DNA of 64,000 bases from Zygnema cylindricum (GCA_037447655.1 JBBHKE010002163.1:61531-125530), one strand, 5' to 3'. Shown: positions 1-12,324, counted from the stretch's first letter. Program-made: numbers and translations. The notes: generated by a model from the letters alone, not told the origin.

Positions 1-611
<611 letters not shown>

Positions 612-630
<19 letters not shown>

Positions 631-682
631 GTCTTTTTTCTAATTTGTCCCTCTTTTGCCCAGCATGCCCTTTCCTTCTACA
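612..682 (+). repeat. remnant 3' end of the 5' LTR of element D
   Basis: The last ~70 bp resemble the end of the 3' LTR at ~3210-3282. Both are T-rich, both contain GCCC/CCCC followed by a GTGC- or ATGC-like block, and both terminate in CTTTCCTTCTACA. The boundary at 682 is supported by the primer-binding site that starts at 683. The upstream part of the LTR is not recognisable. Confidence 0.6.
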
Positions 683-698
683 GGTTATGGGCCCACAT
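683..698 (+). promoter_or_regulatory. primer-binding site, half initiator-tRNA-Met type (element D)
   Basis: GGTTATGGGCCCACAT follows the terminal CA of the LTR with no spacer. The core GGTTATGGGCCCAC is complementary to the anticodon arm of plant initiator tRNA-Met (recalled from memory), not to the tRNA 3' end. The same core follows the LTR ends of the copia elements further along this window. Confidence 0.7.
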
Positions 699-2600
699 CT
701 TGCTCGTCATATGTGCAATTTCTCTTTCTCTTATCTTTTCCACTTCGTTTTTCTTTTTTCAGCAAAATACTTCCTTTAGAAACAAACTATTTTTGAGACA
801 TTCGTTTGAAGCTTACAAATTTGGTAGTCCTTGTTTTCAAAAAAAAAAAATCCATTTTGGCTTTGTAAATGTTATTTTTTTGGAATTTTCAATTTTTTGG
901 GAAAAGTTAATTCCTCTTTTCCACTTTTTCCGGATCCCTTTCCATTTTTTAAAGTAAGGTGGTTTCGGAGGTTATTTTTCTTGTTGGAACACCGGAAGTT
1001 CATTCTTTGACAATCTATCCACAATCCTCTCTTTTTTGTTTTACTTCTATTCACTGTTACGGATTTATCTATGTCTAATTTTCGTCATTTTGGAGGTTTC
1101 CCCGGATTGTTAGATTACCAGAAAAACTGTCTTCGAAGATCCCTCTACATTCCATTTTGTCCTCTAATCGCCATCCTTTCTTCATTCTATTTTGACCTCT
1201 ATTCGTCATCCTCCCTTTATGGAGATTTTTCCGGTTCATTGGAGCATCGGAAGGACTTTCCATTTTTCCTTCCAAACTTCTCCAATGTTCCAATTTTCCA
1301 CTCCATCAACCACCTTACTTTAAAAAATCACTTTATCTATCCTTCATTTCTGCATTTTTGGAGGCCTCCTCGGAGTTTGTGAGTACCGGAAGTTATATCT
1401 TCGAAGATCCCCTTGACATTCCAATTTTACCTCTATCCGCCACTATTCTTTTTGAAGAAATTCAAGTTTATTGGAGCATCGGAAGGAAACTAGTTCTTAT
1501 TTCTCTTCCAAAATTCCAAGCACCTTTATTTTCTCCTTCCACCAACTACTATTGCTTTGTACCTTTTTTTTTTGGACTTTTCAATTCCCCCAACTTTTTA
1601 TCCTGCTATTGGGCATTCCTTTTTATTTATTCATAATTACTTTCTTCGCCTTTTTGTCTCTTTTTATCTTACTTTTATTGACAACTTTTTCCCTTCACTC
1701 TTTTCTCTTTTGTCAACCTTCCGAACATCATTCATCATATCAAAGTTTGTTACATCTTTTATACTCTCCCATACTTACTGAGTTGGACACATTACAATTT
1801 TTTGTCCTTCCCCTTTTATTTTCTCTTACTCTTTCATTCTCTCATTTTTCACTACTAGAAATGAGAGGGAGTATTGACATACATTTTTGGTTGAGAAATT
1901 CCAACTTTTCACTCGATATAATTCCCTATTGTTGTGAATTCCAACTTTCCACTCTATATAATTCCCTATTTATAGACTATCTTTTCACCTACTCTCGACA
2001 ATTGTGAAATAATTTTTTTGCATTTCACTAAATTCTCTGATTACTCTCCATTTTTTATAACAATTTTTTTGTATTCCACTAAATTCCTTTATTACCTTCC
2101 ACCTTTTCACTTAGCCTATATGGAAGCCTTTTTCTTTCGAAATCATTTATATTTTCTCCTTTATTTTCACATTGATTCTTTCTTTTAATCTCTTTTAACC
2201 CTTTTTAATCATTGTACTTATGTTTGACACTTTAAGTATCTCATCTTCCCCAACATTGTCTTTGTCTTTTTCACATCGTTTTACTCCACCTCTTCCATTG
2301 CTAAATTGTAATTCTTACATTCCACCTTTTATTTTTTCTTCTACACAAATCTTAATTTACCTTCTCCCACTCAATTATAGAGGATTTATTCTACAAAACA
2401 ACTTTCATTTGGATTTTACGTTAGATATTTCCAAATTTTCCCATTTTATCATATTTTATAATTGTTTTTTGATCCAATTTCAACATTTTAAAGAGTTTGT
2501 TTTCTTTTTTATTCAAGGATCACTTTTTGCCTTAAAACCATTTCCTCCGTTTCTCTTCCCTACTCGTTTTTCCCTTTTCACAACTAAAATTGAGACGGAG
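699..2600 (+). mobile_element. internal region of element D, a pyrimidine-rich LTR element without recognisable gag-pol
   Basis: This lies between the primer-binding site (683-698) and a purine-rich tract (GAGACGGAG, to 2600) that abuts the 3' LTR. The 1.9 kb are strongly T/C-rich, and I find no gag, protease, integrase or RT motif. The plus-strand reading frames are hydrophobic products of T-rich sequence. A diverged duplication of about 150-200 bp is visible (1083-1290 against 1352-1510, sharing TTCGAAGATCCC and GGAGCATCGGAAGGA). At 1861-1875 a second purine tract followed by a TATTGACATACA sequence looks like an older copy of the purine tract/LTR junction at 2590-2612. The element is either non-autonomous (LARD/TRIM-like) or degenerate; I favour non-autonomous. 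Confidence 0.5.
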
Positions 2601-3282
2601 TGTTGGAATACACTTTTAGTTGTGTAAATTAGCGAAACATATGTTTTTTATGTATACCTTAGTTTTGTATAGCATTTTCAATACGATGCATTTGTTTCGC
2701 GTCTTTATTATATGTGTTCATAGAAGTTCATTGTTAGTGTACGGACTTTTAGTATTATCCTTCACACCTTGTAATCATTGTATTTGTTTGTCGCGTTTTT
2801 AACGAATCCTCGCTTCATCCGTCTCGTCGCTTCATCCATCTCGTCGTTTCACGAACTACAAACAATGAAGCGTACCTTCACCACATTTCTTGTTTATTGA
2901 ACGATCCTTTCGTGTAAGATTCCATGTACAAAATATTGTTTTTGTTCATAACTTTGTCGTCCACCGACTTTGTCATTGGCTTTCACTAGTTATACCTTTT
3001 TGTCTTTTGCGGCTTTTATTTTTTTGTGGATGTCGTCTAACTAGTCCACTATAAATCTAGAGTTAGGCTTATAACGTAGCCTGTTCATTTTGTATACTTA
3101 TTTCACCGATTATAATGAGAAGACATTCTCTCCCCTGCGCTTCTCCTTTTGTATTCTTCTTCTCTTTTGTCTTCTATCTTTTGCTTCTATATTACCCTTT
3201 GCCATGTTTATACTCTCTTTCATCTTTTGTGTTTTTTTTCCGATTTCTCTCTTTTTTCCCCACCGTGCTCTTTCCTTCTACA
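2601..3282 (+). repeat. 3' LTR of element D (682 bp)
   Basis: Begins TGTTGGAATACAC directly after the purine-rich tract GAGACGGAG and ends CTTTCCTTCTACA, so it has TG...CA termini. A TATA-like CTATAAAT sits at ~3050. The terminal 13 bp are identical to the end of the 5' LTR remnant at 670-682. Confidence 0.65.
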
Positions 3283-3978
3283 ATTTTAACATTGTTTTAT
3301 GAAAAAAATGGAAAACGATTGAGAAAAGAGCTTTCAACTTTTTGTAGGCACGATCTAATTTTGTTCCCTCTTTAATATCGGCACAAAAATGATATCCAAA
3401 TGCAAGCAAGCTAAGCAAATGAACATCACACGAGAGAGCAACCCATAAAAGTCATTATATTCCAAGGAATAATTTATTTATAAAAATGTTACCCTTGCTC
3501 TCTCGCCCTCAAACATTTGACCAAACATTACACTTTTGACAACACTAAATCGTACACTAAACTCGCAAATCCACGCCTATAAAAAAGCGACACGAAACAC
3601 AACATAAATTCCCATACAACAGTAGTGGACTATAAGAGTTGTACACACGTAAAGCAATAAGACGCAAATTGAAACAAGTAAGAATACGAGCGAATCACAA
3701 CTTTCACTTTGTTTATTCACTAAAGCGTTAAACCACGCTACGCCTAATTCCAAAACCACACTTAACATAATGAACATGCAAAAGGGTGTAGAACAGGTGT
3801 GATACATTAAGACCATTAGGGGGTTACTTAAATTTTAAGTTGTATGTAATTATATCATGTGAAGTCTTATTGAACTTTTTATGTACTGATTTTTACTATT
3901 TTTTTCCACTTTTTGTATATTTGATTTTTGTTTATTTTTCCTTTTTTTTCGTTTCTTTGACTAATAGTTTCTTGTTAT
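3283..3978. other. no feature recognised
   Basis: AT-rich sequence without a convincing gene. Reading frames on both strands are short and low-complexity. Confidence 0.4.
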
Positions 3979-4310
3979 TAGTGTTGTGCATCGGAGACCT
4001 CAATGTATTTTTATCGCGATATATTGAAGTGACGTTAAGAAAAAAAAAAAAAAAAAAACCCCCCCCCCCCCCCCCCCCAAAACCCCTGTCGCGCGCTTAG
4101 TGGAAGGGGGGGTTCTCCGTACGATTTACCGAACGACTTACCGTGCTATTTACCGTACGGATTACCATACTAAATATGTACGGACGCCGAACGCCAACCA
4201 AATATATAGCGATAATTTTTGTTGTTCACGAAATGGTATATTGAGCCCTCTAACCGTTCAATATTCGATATATTGAATATCAAATTAGTTAAATTTTTGC
4301 GCGATACAAA
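3979..4310. mobile_element. degenerate hAT-type MITE fragment with an A19/C20 homopolymer
   Basis: Starts TAGTGTTGTGCATCGGAG, the terminal motif shared by the hAT MITEs below, followed by CGATATATTG-type subterminal repeats. It contains A19 (4040-4058) directly followed by C20 (4059-4078), then a G-run near 4106. The right end (CGATACAAAACCCTA) is a decayed terminal repeat, and no target duplication is visible. Confidence 0.55.
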
Positions 4311-4314
4311 ACCC

Positions 4315-4341
4315 TACACCATGAATCGCTATTAGCGTTAA
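4315..4341. repeat. terminal inverted repeat of MITE family 2 (single end)
   Basis: TACACCATGAATCGCTATTA matches the ends of the family-2 MITE at 6006-6226. The partner end is not obvious. A matching inverted end lies at about 7995-8022, but the hAT elements lying between them make pairing uncertain. Confidence 0.45.
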
Positions 4342-4447
4342 GGAAAATTTGTGTAAAAAAACAAATAGCGTTATTAACTATGATTTGGGTTCTAGGCCTT
4401 TCGCCAAAAACACAAATGACTCGAATTTATTCACTAACGCTTATTTG

Positions 4448-5788
4448 TAGTGTTCTATATCGGTTGAAAATTTATCGCGATAACACTAATACTGATAGTT
4501 ATCAGTTATCAGAGGTCCCGATATGCCGATTAGAGACCAACAAATTCCATATCGGCGATAACTTTTAAAAAAGATAGTATGCATACAATAGTACTATATA
4601 ACATACTGTATTATATTATTTACTTTATATAGCGTGTTATGCCGTATAATGTATCTGTTCCGTATCTGTTTAACTTAAATCTATTACGGACAACGCAGCA
4701 CATAAACGTCAATAAATTTATAAAAAATACTTTATAGTTCTAAAACTATAGTATTGAAACGAACAAATTAAATTACATTGTAAAATTTTAAATCAAACTT
4801 TTTCGAAAAACATGCGTACAGACCATAGTTCAAAAGTAGGTGACAGTACACCCATACAATATGCCTATTGTACGTGGATTTTACAATACTACCTTAAGAC
4901 CCGTATTGTATTGGCCGCAAAATGAAATAAAATAGTAACAAGGTTGAGATGCACATGGTTTGATAGAGAATTAAACGTCATGTCTAAATCTGAAAAAACA
5001 AACGGACAAAAAAATCATTTTCTGTGAGTTTTGAGATACTTTTTATTTAAACCGTCAGATTTGGACGATCTGACGGTCATTGATGAAAGTAACGCTCTAA
5101 GAAGATCACATGAAAAGCCCATAACACAACTTACGATAGGAATATCGTCAGATTCGTCCGCGGGTTTTTTTTTTCTCATTTTTTTTTCCCGCGCAATATC
5201 ATCCAACGCCGTGTCAGTTCGCTAAAAAAAATCGTTCGGCGGCGTGCGCTGTACGATGAGCATACGTCAGATTCGTACGCTCGTACAGAGGTGTGCACAG
5301 CACACACACATACAGTATGCCTACGGTGCGCGAGTTTTGTGCCAAGCTTTGTGCGCCTACCAAAGGCCTACCATAAAAACGCCTACTTTTGAAATATGGT
5401 ACAGACGAACAGATAAAACGAGCACATCTGTCAGACTGGCGCCATTTACTGCAGCCTACTGCCACCATCTTTTGACGATTTAAGGGCACTTATTTGAGGA
5501 AATATTAGTTTTTTATAAACTAGTAAAAATATATATTTATTCATTGCAATTTTTTACCGAAATTGGGGTGAAGGGGGTCTGGGCGCGTCCGGGGGATAAC
5601 ACTTTCAGTTGAGTGTACTTGCCGTACATTTATCTGTACGGTCCGTATACATATCGCCAATAGTTATCGATATCAGTGTTATCACTGACAATACCGATAA
5701 CGATATATCGTACAAATATATCGATTATCAGTTACCCAAAAAAGGCCCATATTGGTTATCGACAAATCCTTACCGATACACAACACTA
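4448..5788 (-). mobile_element. hAT-type non-autonomous element, 1341 bp, perfect 8-bp TSD
   Basis: Flanked by direct repeats CTTATTTG at 4440-4447 and 5789-5796. The ends are TAGTGTTCTATATCGG and CCGATACACAACACTA. Eight-bp duplications and a TAGNGTTG terminus fit the hAT superfamily. Subterminal zones are filled with CGATA/TATCG inverted motifs. The orientation is opposite to the related copies at 8042 and 10214. No transposase frame is present, so it would depend on an autonomous partner. Confidence 0.9.
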
Positions 5789-6005
5789 CTTATTTGGGTA
5801 CACTTTTCCCATAGTATAGGAGGTATATCGTATGTTCAGTTCGCGTGATTTCCCCCCATCTTTATCTTGGGAATAAAATCTGGGTGCACTTTTTCGGGTG
5901 TCGACGCACTCCATTTCGCGTGTCAACGCTTTTGTCTGACACTGTTTCTATACAATTGTACCATATAACGAGCAATTTTAGTACGAACTGACACATTCTG
6001 TACAC

Positions 6006-6226
6006 TACACCGTGTATCGCTATTAGTGTTAATATTTTGTTTGTCGCTTAAAACATATTTTCTCTGTACATGCTCGCCGGATTATGGATCTGACGGTTGT
6101 AATTGAAATCCGAAATTCTCACCTTTCTATCGCCGGTTTCCATATGAAAACCGGACAAGTGTGTACGGAGAAAGGATGCTTTAAGTGACGAAAAAAATCT
6201 TAACACTAATAGCAATACACGGTGTA
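6006..6226. mobile_element. MITE family 2, 221 bp, with ~27-bp TIRs
   Basis: The ends TACACCGTGTATCGCTATTA and its inverse at 6200-6226 match with one mismatch over ~27 bp. The flanks CTGTACAC (5998-6005) and CTGTACAG (6227-6234) agree in 7 of 8 bases, a probable 8-bp duplication. It has no coding capacity. Related ends recur at 4315, 8022, 20774, 21596, 25214-25716 and 48186-49574. Confidence 0.75.
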
Positions 6227-6556
6227 CTGTACAGTACTAGTAGTGTTGGGTATCGAGGACCTTTTGCCGATATTCAATATATATCGAATTCCAGGTACCC
6301 GATAATCGATATATCGCTTCGATATATCGAAAACCAAATCATCGCGATATATCGCCAATATATCGAGGCATTAAAAAAAAATATTTATTTTCCCGATTTT
6401 TATTTCCAACCCCCCCCCCCCCCCCCCCCCCAACGGGGGCCCCGGGGGGGGGGTATCCGTACGGTTTTCCGTACTAGGACTGTACGGACACCCAGTTTTT
6501 GCGATATATATCGCGATAATTTATGTTGGTCCGGTACGATATATCGAGGAATCTGC

Positions 6557-7798
6557 TGAAACTCTGAGACCTCCATTGGCCCTCAGAGTATGCAGATCCA
6601 AAAGAAGTTAATCTAGATAGTGCCGACTCCAAGTTAATATAAACCCAAGTGACTGACCCCTTGACAGTCAGAACCCCAATATAGATTCACCCCTGTGAAA
6701 TAACACTTTCTGTGTGCTCAGTTCCACCACAGAATGCAAAGTTAGAATATGAGATTTGGACACATTCACCCACTTTGACTTTCCCTTAGAAATACAGCCA
6801 CCCTGGCAGACAAAAACTTTGACCGACTACACCCCTGTGTAGCCTGGACTCCCCTGAGTTCACAGCAAAAAGAATCACTGAAAATGGTCAAGTAAATTGA
6901 TAGTTATGGCTGCCCAAAGTTAGCCATTTATACAAGGTGCTCTCTGGGAGAGACAGCTATCTACCCAAAATTTCCTAAGTCCTATTCCCCCTCTAAAACT
7001 CTATCTACTGAAGTACGGCACCAATCAAATTACTGTGTCGTACATAAAAGTACAAGTGCCGGTGTACTTTCTGTACGGCCATTGTACAACATGGCCAAAT
7101 TGTCGACACGTGTCATAGCTGGATTTGTTTCCGCAATCTTCGGAGTCGCCGCAATCCAACATTGTCGCGCCACGTGTCAAATTACGTGGCGATGGCTGAA
7201 AAACGCCAAAAGTACATGTTCCGTGATCGCGGCAACTATCGTGGTCGTCCGATCAAAACCAGCTACAATCCTAGCCGCTGAAATTCGACGCGCGGTATTT
7301 GTTTCCCTATCGAAACAAATGCGCGGTATTTGTTTCGCTGTCGAAACAAATGCGCGGTATTTGTTTCGCTATCGAAAAAAATGCGCGGTATCCGTTCTGT
7401 TCCCATTCCGTACTTCGTACTAAATTAAACTGTATCTATGTACTAAGTATCTATTAGCCGTTAAACGGATTAATCTACATATGACGATTTATATATCTGT
7501 CAAACCCTACATATCGTAATATCTGTTGTAGACATAACGGCTAGAGCTAACGGCTACTTCGGATTGACGGACGGTAGGTACCTGGATCAATTCCTGGGTC
7601 CGTCAACTAACTTTTGGTAAGTCTACCTAATTTACCCCTTGTCTTCTCTAGAGAGCCTAGGCAGCCATGGCTCTAGCTCCCTATCCAGCCTTCAGTGACT
7701 ACAACAAGTATGGGGGCTTGGAAAGGGGAGTTAGAGGCAGACCGCCTCAGCTCTTTTTCTATCCTAATACAGACCTATAAAATACTCAAATATCAACA
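6557..7798 (-). mobile_element. solo LTR A of the main copia group (1242 bp, TSD TCTGC)
   Basis: On the minus strand it runs TGTTGATATTTGAG...GAGTTTCA. It is flanked by TCTGC at 6552-6556 and 7799-7803. No internal domain is present, so it is a product of LTR-LTR recombination. An ATG lies exactly 20 nt from the 3' terminus (6576-6574). It carries the GTAC cluster (7010-7085), a G-box (GACACGTGTC, ~7106) and an antisense tRNA-like block (7531-7606). It is inserted in a hAT MITE and is therefore younger than it. Confidence 0.92.
7531..7606 (+). repeat. tRNA-like block inside LTR A (antisense to the LTR)
   Basis: GGATCAATTCC at ~7584 fits the Pol III B-box consensus GGWTCRANNCC. An A-box/D-arm-like AACGGCTAGAGCTAACGG precedes it by roughly 35 bp. 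The block occupies the same position in the other LTRs of the group. It is unlikely to be a functional tRNA because the acceptor arms do not pair. Confidence 0.5.
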
Positions 7799-8041
7799 TC
7801 TGCTCGATCGATATTCGATATATCGAATATCAAAATTATCGCGATATGAATTTACCCGATACCCAACACTACTGCACGGTATTTCAAAACCATATAAATT
7901 AGAGTTATTACCGCTAATTAGACAGTACCTATATTCACATTAATAAATTTTAGGTTCGAGGGTCAAAATTTCGCCGAATTAGCGTTATTAACGGTAATTG
8001 CGATTCACGGTGTACTTTTTATTTTTACATAGAGATTTTAA

Positions 8042-9152
8042 TAGTGTTGTGCATCGGTAAGGATTTGCCGATAACAGATATGGGCCTTTTTTCGGGTACC
8101 CGATAATCGATATATTGGTACGATATATTGTTATAGTTGTTATCGCCGATAAATTGCCGATATTTATTGGTTATTATTGGCGATAACACTAATATCGACA
8201 ACTATCGGCGATATCTATATGGACCGTACAGATAATGTACGACCAGTACACTCAACTGTACGTGTTATTCCCCGGACGTGCCCTACTCACAACCCCTATC
8301 TACTGAGATTTCTTCTAATCAGATCACTGTATTGTACAGCTGTACAAGCACAGAAAGTACAGTAGCCGCCGTGAGAGATGTACGGTTTTGGTACGAGTCC
8401 ATTAAAAACGATGTACCTTTCACATCCGACGCCATGGCTTTGACCCTTTCTTCCTTGGAATCCAGTGGGAACTTGCCACGTGACAATCTGTCAGCTTTTT
8501 TGGCAAAAAACTGCCAAAAGAGCCATTCCGGGATGTCGGCGTTTTGGTACGGGTCCATTAAAAACGATGTACCTTTCACATCCGACGCCATGGCTTTGTT
8601 CCTTTGTTCCTTGGGATCCGGTGGGAACTTGCCACGTGTCAATCTGCAAGCTTTTTTTGGCAAAAACTGCCAAAAGAGCCATTCCGGGATGTCGGCGCTC
8701 ACGTTGGTCGTCCGCTCGTATTTTCTCGTTCCAAGTCGTCCGTTCGATTCCGGCGACGCGCATAATGTTATTTTGCGTCCGTTGTACTTTGTGTCCGCCG
8801 TCCTTTTACCGTTCCATGTTCACCATTTTGTCGGTCCAATTCCGTAAGTCGCCGTAACATCTCTGTTCAGTTAATCGGCCAACGTTATTGTGCTTCGCTG
8901 CCCGTAATAAGTCGCAATTAAACAGAGACGGAACACATTCTTATACGTGGCATGCCACGCTATATAAAGTCAATAATAAAATACAGTATGTTATAAAGTA
9001 CTACTGTTTGCATACTATATTTTCGTTAAGTTATCGCCAATATGGAATTTGTTGGGGTTAGACCGATATATTGGGAACTCTGACCGTTCGATAACCGATA
9101 ACTATCGGTATCGGTGCTATCGCGATAATTTTTTTACCGATACACAACACTA
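8042..9152 (+). mobile_element. hAT-type non-autonomous element, 1111 bp
   Basis: Starts TAGTGTTGTGCATCGGTAAGG and ends TTACCGATACACAACACTA. The flanks GATTTTAA (8034-8041) and GATTTTAT (9153-9160) match at 7 of 8 positions. It is closely related to the element at 10214. It differs by an internal tandem duplication of ~156 bp at about 8385-8697; the shared motif ATTAAAAACGATGTACC occurs at 8401 and 8557. No transposase frame is seen. Confidence 0.85.
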
Positions 9153-10205
9153 GATTTTATGCATGTCCCTACTGTCACGCTGGTACGATTAATAGTACGA
9201 AAATGCGAACAAAACGTGCCCCCATGAATATATAACGTTTCAGTGCGTTTAGACGCCCTTTCCATCTGAACCGTATAAACGCTAAAACAAAAAACGTCAC
9301 GTCAGCTCGAGTACTGGCCAAAGTACAGTACCTTCTGCGAAAAGTGCTTCACATTTTTTTTTTGTCTTTTTAGGCTCGTTTGTACGAATCTACCAAGTTG
9401 GTATTGCTTTTGCAGGACCAGGTCACTAGGCGGATGTTCAGACCTGCACTGTACGGTCCGACTTTTTGGGATCCTTTGTTTTTGTATCGTAGCCCGCCGG
9501 AATTGCGCAGTCACAGCCGAGGTACGGACGAATCTTGGACAAAATATATTTATTTGTCGGTTTGCGCGCGTATACTGGCTCCGACAACCTGCATGGAGAA
9601 CAATAAAATGAATAAATATAGGGCGCACCAGGCGCCGACAGGTAAGACGGCGTTTGAGCATGCCACGTGGTAGCGGGGAAATGTGCGGTAGAGGAACGTC
9701 AGAAATGGTAGTAAAGTCCGGTTTTCGTCGGAAAGCCACTTGCTTCTTTGACATGCTGGAGATTTTATGGGTTCCATGACGTCATTAAAGACCATGATCC
9801 GATCGCTAGTGGCGTCAGTATTAAGTTTCAACGCGTTTCGTTGAATCATTTTTCACGGGAATGGGTCAAAGGTCAGATTTGTTTGTTAGTGATTCTTTTT
9901 TTTACTTTTTCTACCTTCGTCTCTGTCGTATTACCTGGTTCGGTTTCGACTTCCGAGCTATGTGAAATTAAATAATTTTTACTTCATTAAAACGGATTTC
10001 AAATAGTATGTTTCTTATCGGACCCATGCCCGCTGCAACGATACAATTTGCTTCCTGATGTCTACAGTATACCCACTTTCAATGAAAATAACAAATTATT
10101 GTTATAACTCTCATTCGTAATATATTGCCATTATCTATTTTATTGGGATTTGTATTTTATCACCTTTTTTTCATGGAACGATATAAAGAGTGCCTTCATT
10201 GTATA
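9153..10205. other. no gene recognised between two hAT MITEs
   Basis: Reading frames up to 150 codons occur on both strands, but they overlap in several frames, lack recognisable motifs and begin at arbitrary points. I treat them as chance frames. Confidence 0.4.
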
Positions 10206-10213
10206 TGTTTTAC

Positions 10214-11138
10214 TAGAGTTGTGTATCGGTAAGGATTTGCCGATAACCGATATAGGGCCTTTTTTCGGGTAGCCGATAACCGATATATTGGTACGATATA
10301 TCGTTATCGGTGTTATTGCCGATAAATAACCGATATTTATCGGTTATTATCGGCGATAACACCGATATCGATAACTATCGACGATATCTGTACAGACCGT
10401 ACATATAAATGTACGGCCAGTACACTCAGCTGTACGTGTTATTCCCCGAACGCGCTACTCACAACCCCTATCTACTAAGGTACCAATCATATCACTATAT
10501 TGTACAATTGTACAAGCACAAAAATTACAATAGCCGCCATGATATATGTATGGTTTTAGTAATGATTCAGTAAAAACGATGTACCTTTCACATCTGACGC
10601 CATGGCTTTGTCCCTTTATTCCTGGGATCCATTGTGGACCTGCCACGTGTCATTTTTTGGCTTTTTTGGCATAAGCTGCCAAAAGAGCATTCAGGGATGT
10701 TAGCGCCCACACTGGCCGTCCGCTCGTGTTTTCTCATTCCAAGTCGTCCGTTCGATTTCGGCGGCGCGCAAAATGTTATTTTGTGTCCGTTGTACTTTGT
10801 GTCTGCTGTCCTTTTCCGTTCCATGTTCACCAGTTTGTCGGTACAATTTTGTACGTTGCCGTAAAATCTTTGTTCAGTTAACTGGCCAACGTTTATGTGC
10901 CGCGCTGTCCGTAATAAATCGCAGTTAAACAAAGACGGAACAGATTCTTATACGTGGCAAGCCACGCTATCTAAAGTTTATAATTTAAAACAACATGTTA
11001 TAAAGCACTATTGTATGTATACTATTTTTTTTTTAAGTTATCCCCGATATGGAATTTGTTGGTCTTCGACCGTTCGATAACCGGTACCTATCGGTATCGG
11101 TGTTATTGCGATCATATTTTTACCGATACACAACACTA
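10214..11138 (+). mobile_element. hAT-type non-autonomous element, 925 bp, perfect 8-bp TSD
   Basis: Flanked by TGTTTTAC at 10206-10213 and 11139-11146. The ends are TAGAGTTGTGTATCGGTAAGG and TTTACCGATACACAACACTA. Subterminal 150-bp zones consist of overlapping TATCGGTTATCGGCGATAAC-like motifs. It lacks the internal duplication of the 8042 copy. It is the best-delimited member of the family. Confidence 0.93.
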
Positions 11139-11146
11139 TGTTTTAC

Positions 11147-12324
11147 CTTTCTATTGTTTTTCCAATAATTATACATGTCTATGTAAGCAGAGATAATATT
11201 TCAATTTTATAAATTAATGTTAAGTTGTCGATACACCAATATTGGTAATGTGGAAGATAAAGTTTATGACGCCAACATTGTAACACATAATAAGTCTATA
11301 AAAGGTCACCCAAATTTGTTATAGTGTTATTGGACATTAAAATATATTTCATTGACGTTTCGCGCTCACGCGCATTTTTAACACAAACGAAAAAATGAAT
11401 GTAAATTTGGAAATGTTAACTTTTTGCGTACAATAATAAAAAATTAGTTTGAAATGAAAACACGATTTGTCTTACTGCATTAACGTTTCAAAATCAGACA
11501 AATAAATAAAATAGTATTCGCCACATTATGTTGTGACACTTGGTTGAATATACCATATTCTATATGTGTGGTTGTTGGCCCAGTTTGTTGAAGAATATCG
11601 ATAAATCAAAATGTGGGTCTAAGATAAAGGCTATTATTTAGTACTTGTTATAAACTTTACAAAACATACAAATATAATACAAATAAAGCGTGAATATAAA
11701 AAGTCAACGTTAATTTATTTCTATTGTTTTGCCAATAATTATACATGTCTATGCAAGCAGAGATAATATTTCAATTTTACAAATCAATGCTAAGTTGCCA
11801 ATACACCAATATCGGTAACGTGGAAGATAAAGTCTATGACGCCAACATTGTGACACGTATTAAGTCTAGAAAAGGTCACCCAATTTTTTTATAGTGCTAT
11901 TGGACATTAAACTAGATTTCATTAACGTTTTGAGCTCACGCGCATTATTTAGCACTAACGGAAAAATTAATGTAAAGTTGTAAATGTTAACATTTTGCGT
12001 AAAATAATGGAAAGTTACTTTAAAATTCAAAAAATATTTGTCTTATTGCATTAACGTTTCAAAATCAGACAAAACCAGACAGAGAAATCAAAGAGTATTC
12101 GCCACATTATTTTGTAGCACTAGGTCGAATATAACATATTCTATTTTCATGGTTGTTAGCCCAGTTGGTTGAAGAATATCGATGAATCACAATGTGGGTC
12201 TAAGTTAAAGGTTGTTATGTAGTACTAGTTATAACTTTATAAAACTTAAAAATATAATACAAATAATATACTCAACAACCGTACTATGTAAAAGCGTGAA
12301 TATAAAAAGTCAACGTTAATTTAA
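11147..12324. repeat. tandem duplication, 2 x ~570-600 bp
   Basis: CTATTGTTTT...CCAATAATTATACATG starts at 11151 and recurs at 11721, a period of 570. Both copies end with AAAGCGTGAATATAAAAAGT. The copies have diverged by scattered substitutions and small indels; copy 2 has an extra block near 12260. There is no coding signal. Confidence 0.9.

Larger units (their letters stand above)
6241..7871. mobile_element. hAT-type MITE interrupted by solo LTR A
   Basis: Begins TAGTGTTGGGTATCGAGG and ends CGATACCCAACACTA, matching the ends of the element at 17451-18202. It is split at 6552-6556 / 7799-7803 by a solo LTR. It contains C23 (6410-6432) and a G/C homopolymer block (6436-6453). The flanking 8-mers (AGTACTAG and CTGCACGG) do not match, so the two ends may come from different copies or the site has been altered. 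Confidence 0.7.

Noticed and set aside
1861-2010. A separate second LTR starting at 1875
   Set aside because: The purine tract and first bases resemble the 2601 junction, but no matching LTR end or target duplication could be found, so it is kept only as a note under element D.
1471-2627. Hydrophobic Phe/Leu-rich frames that could look like membrane proteins
   Set aside because: They follow from T-rich sequence inside element D, overlap one another in different frames, and lack conserved features.
8278-8857. 189- and 130-codon frames inside the hAT element
   Set aside because: Several overlapping frames on both strands arise from the 156-bp duplication; the single-copy sister element at 10214 does not preserve them.
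9302-9849. Minus-strand frames of 99-150 codons between hAT MITEs
   Set aside because: They overlap in different frames, have no motif, and no splice or promoter context supports a gene.
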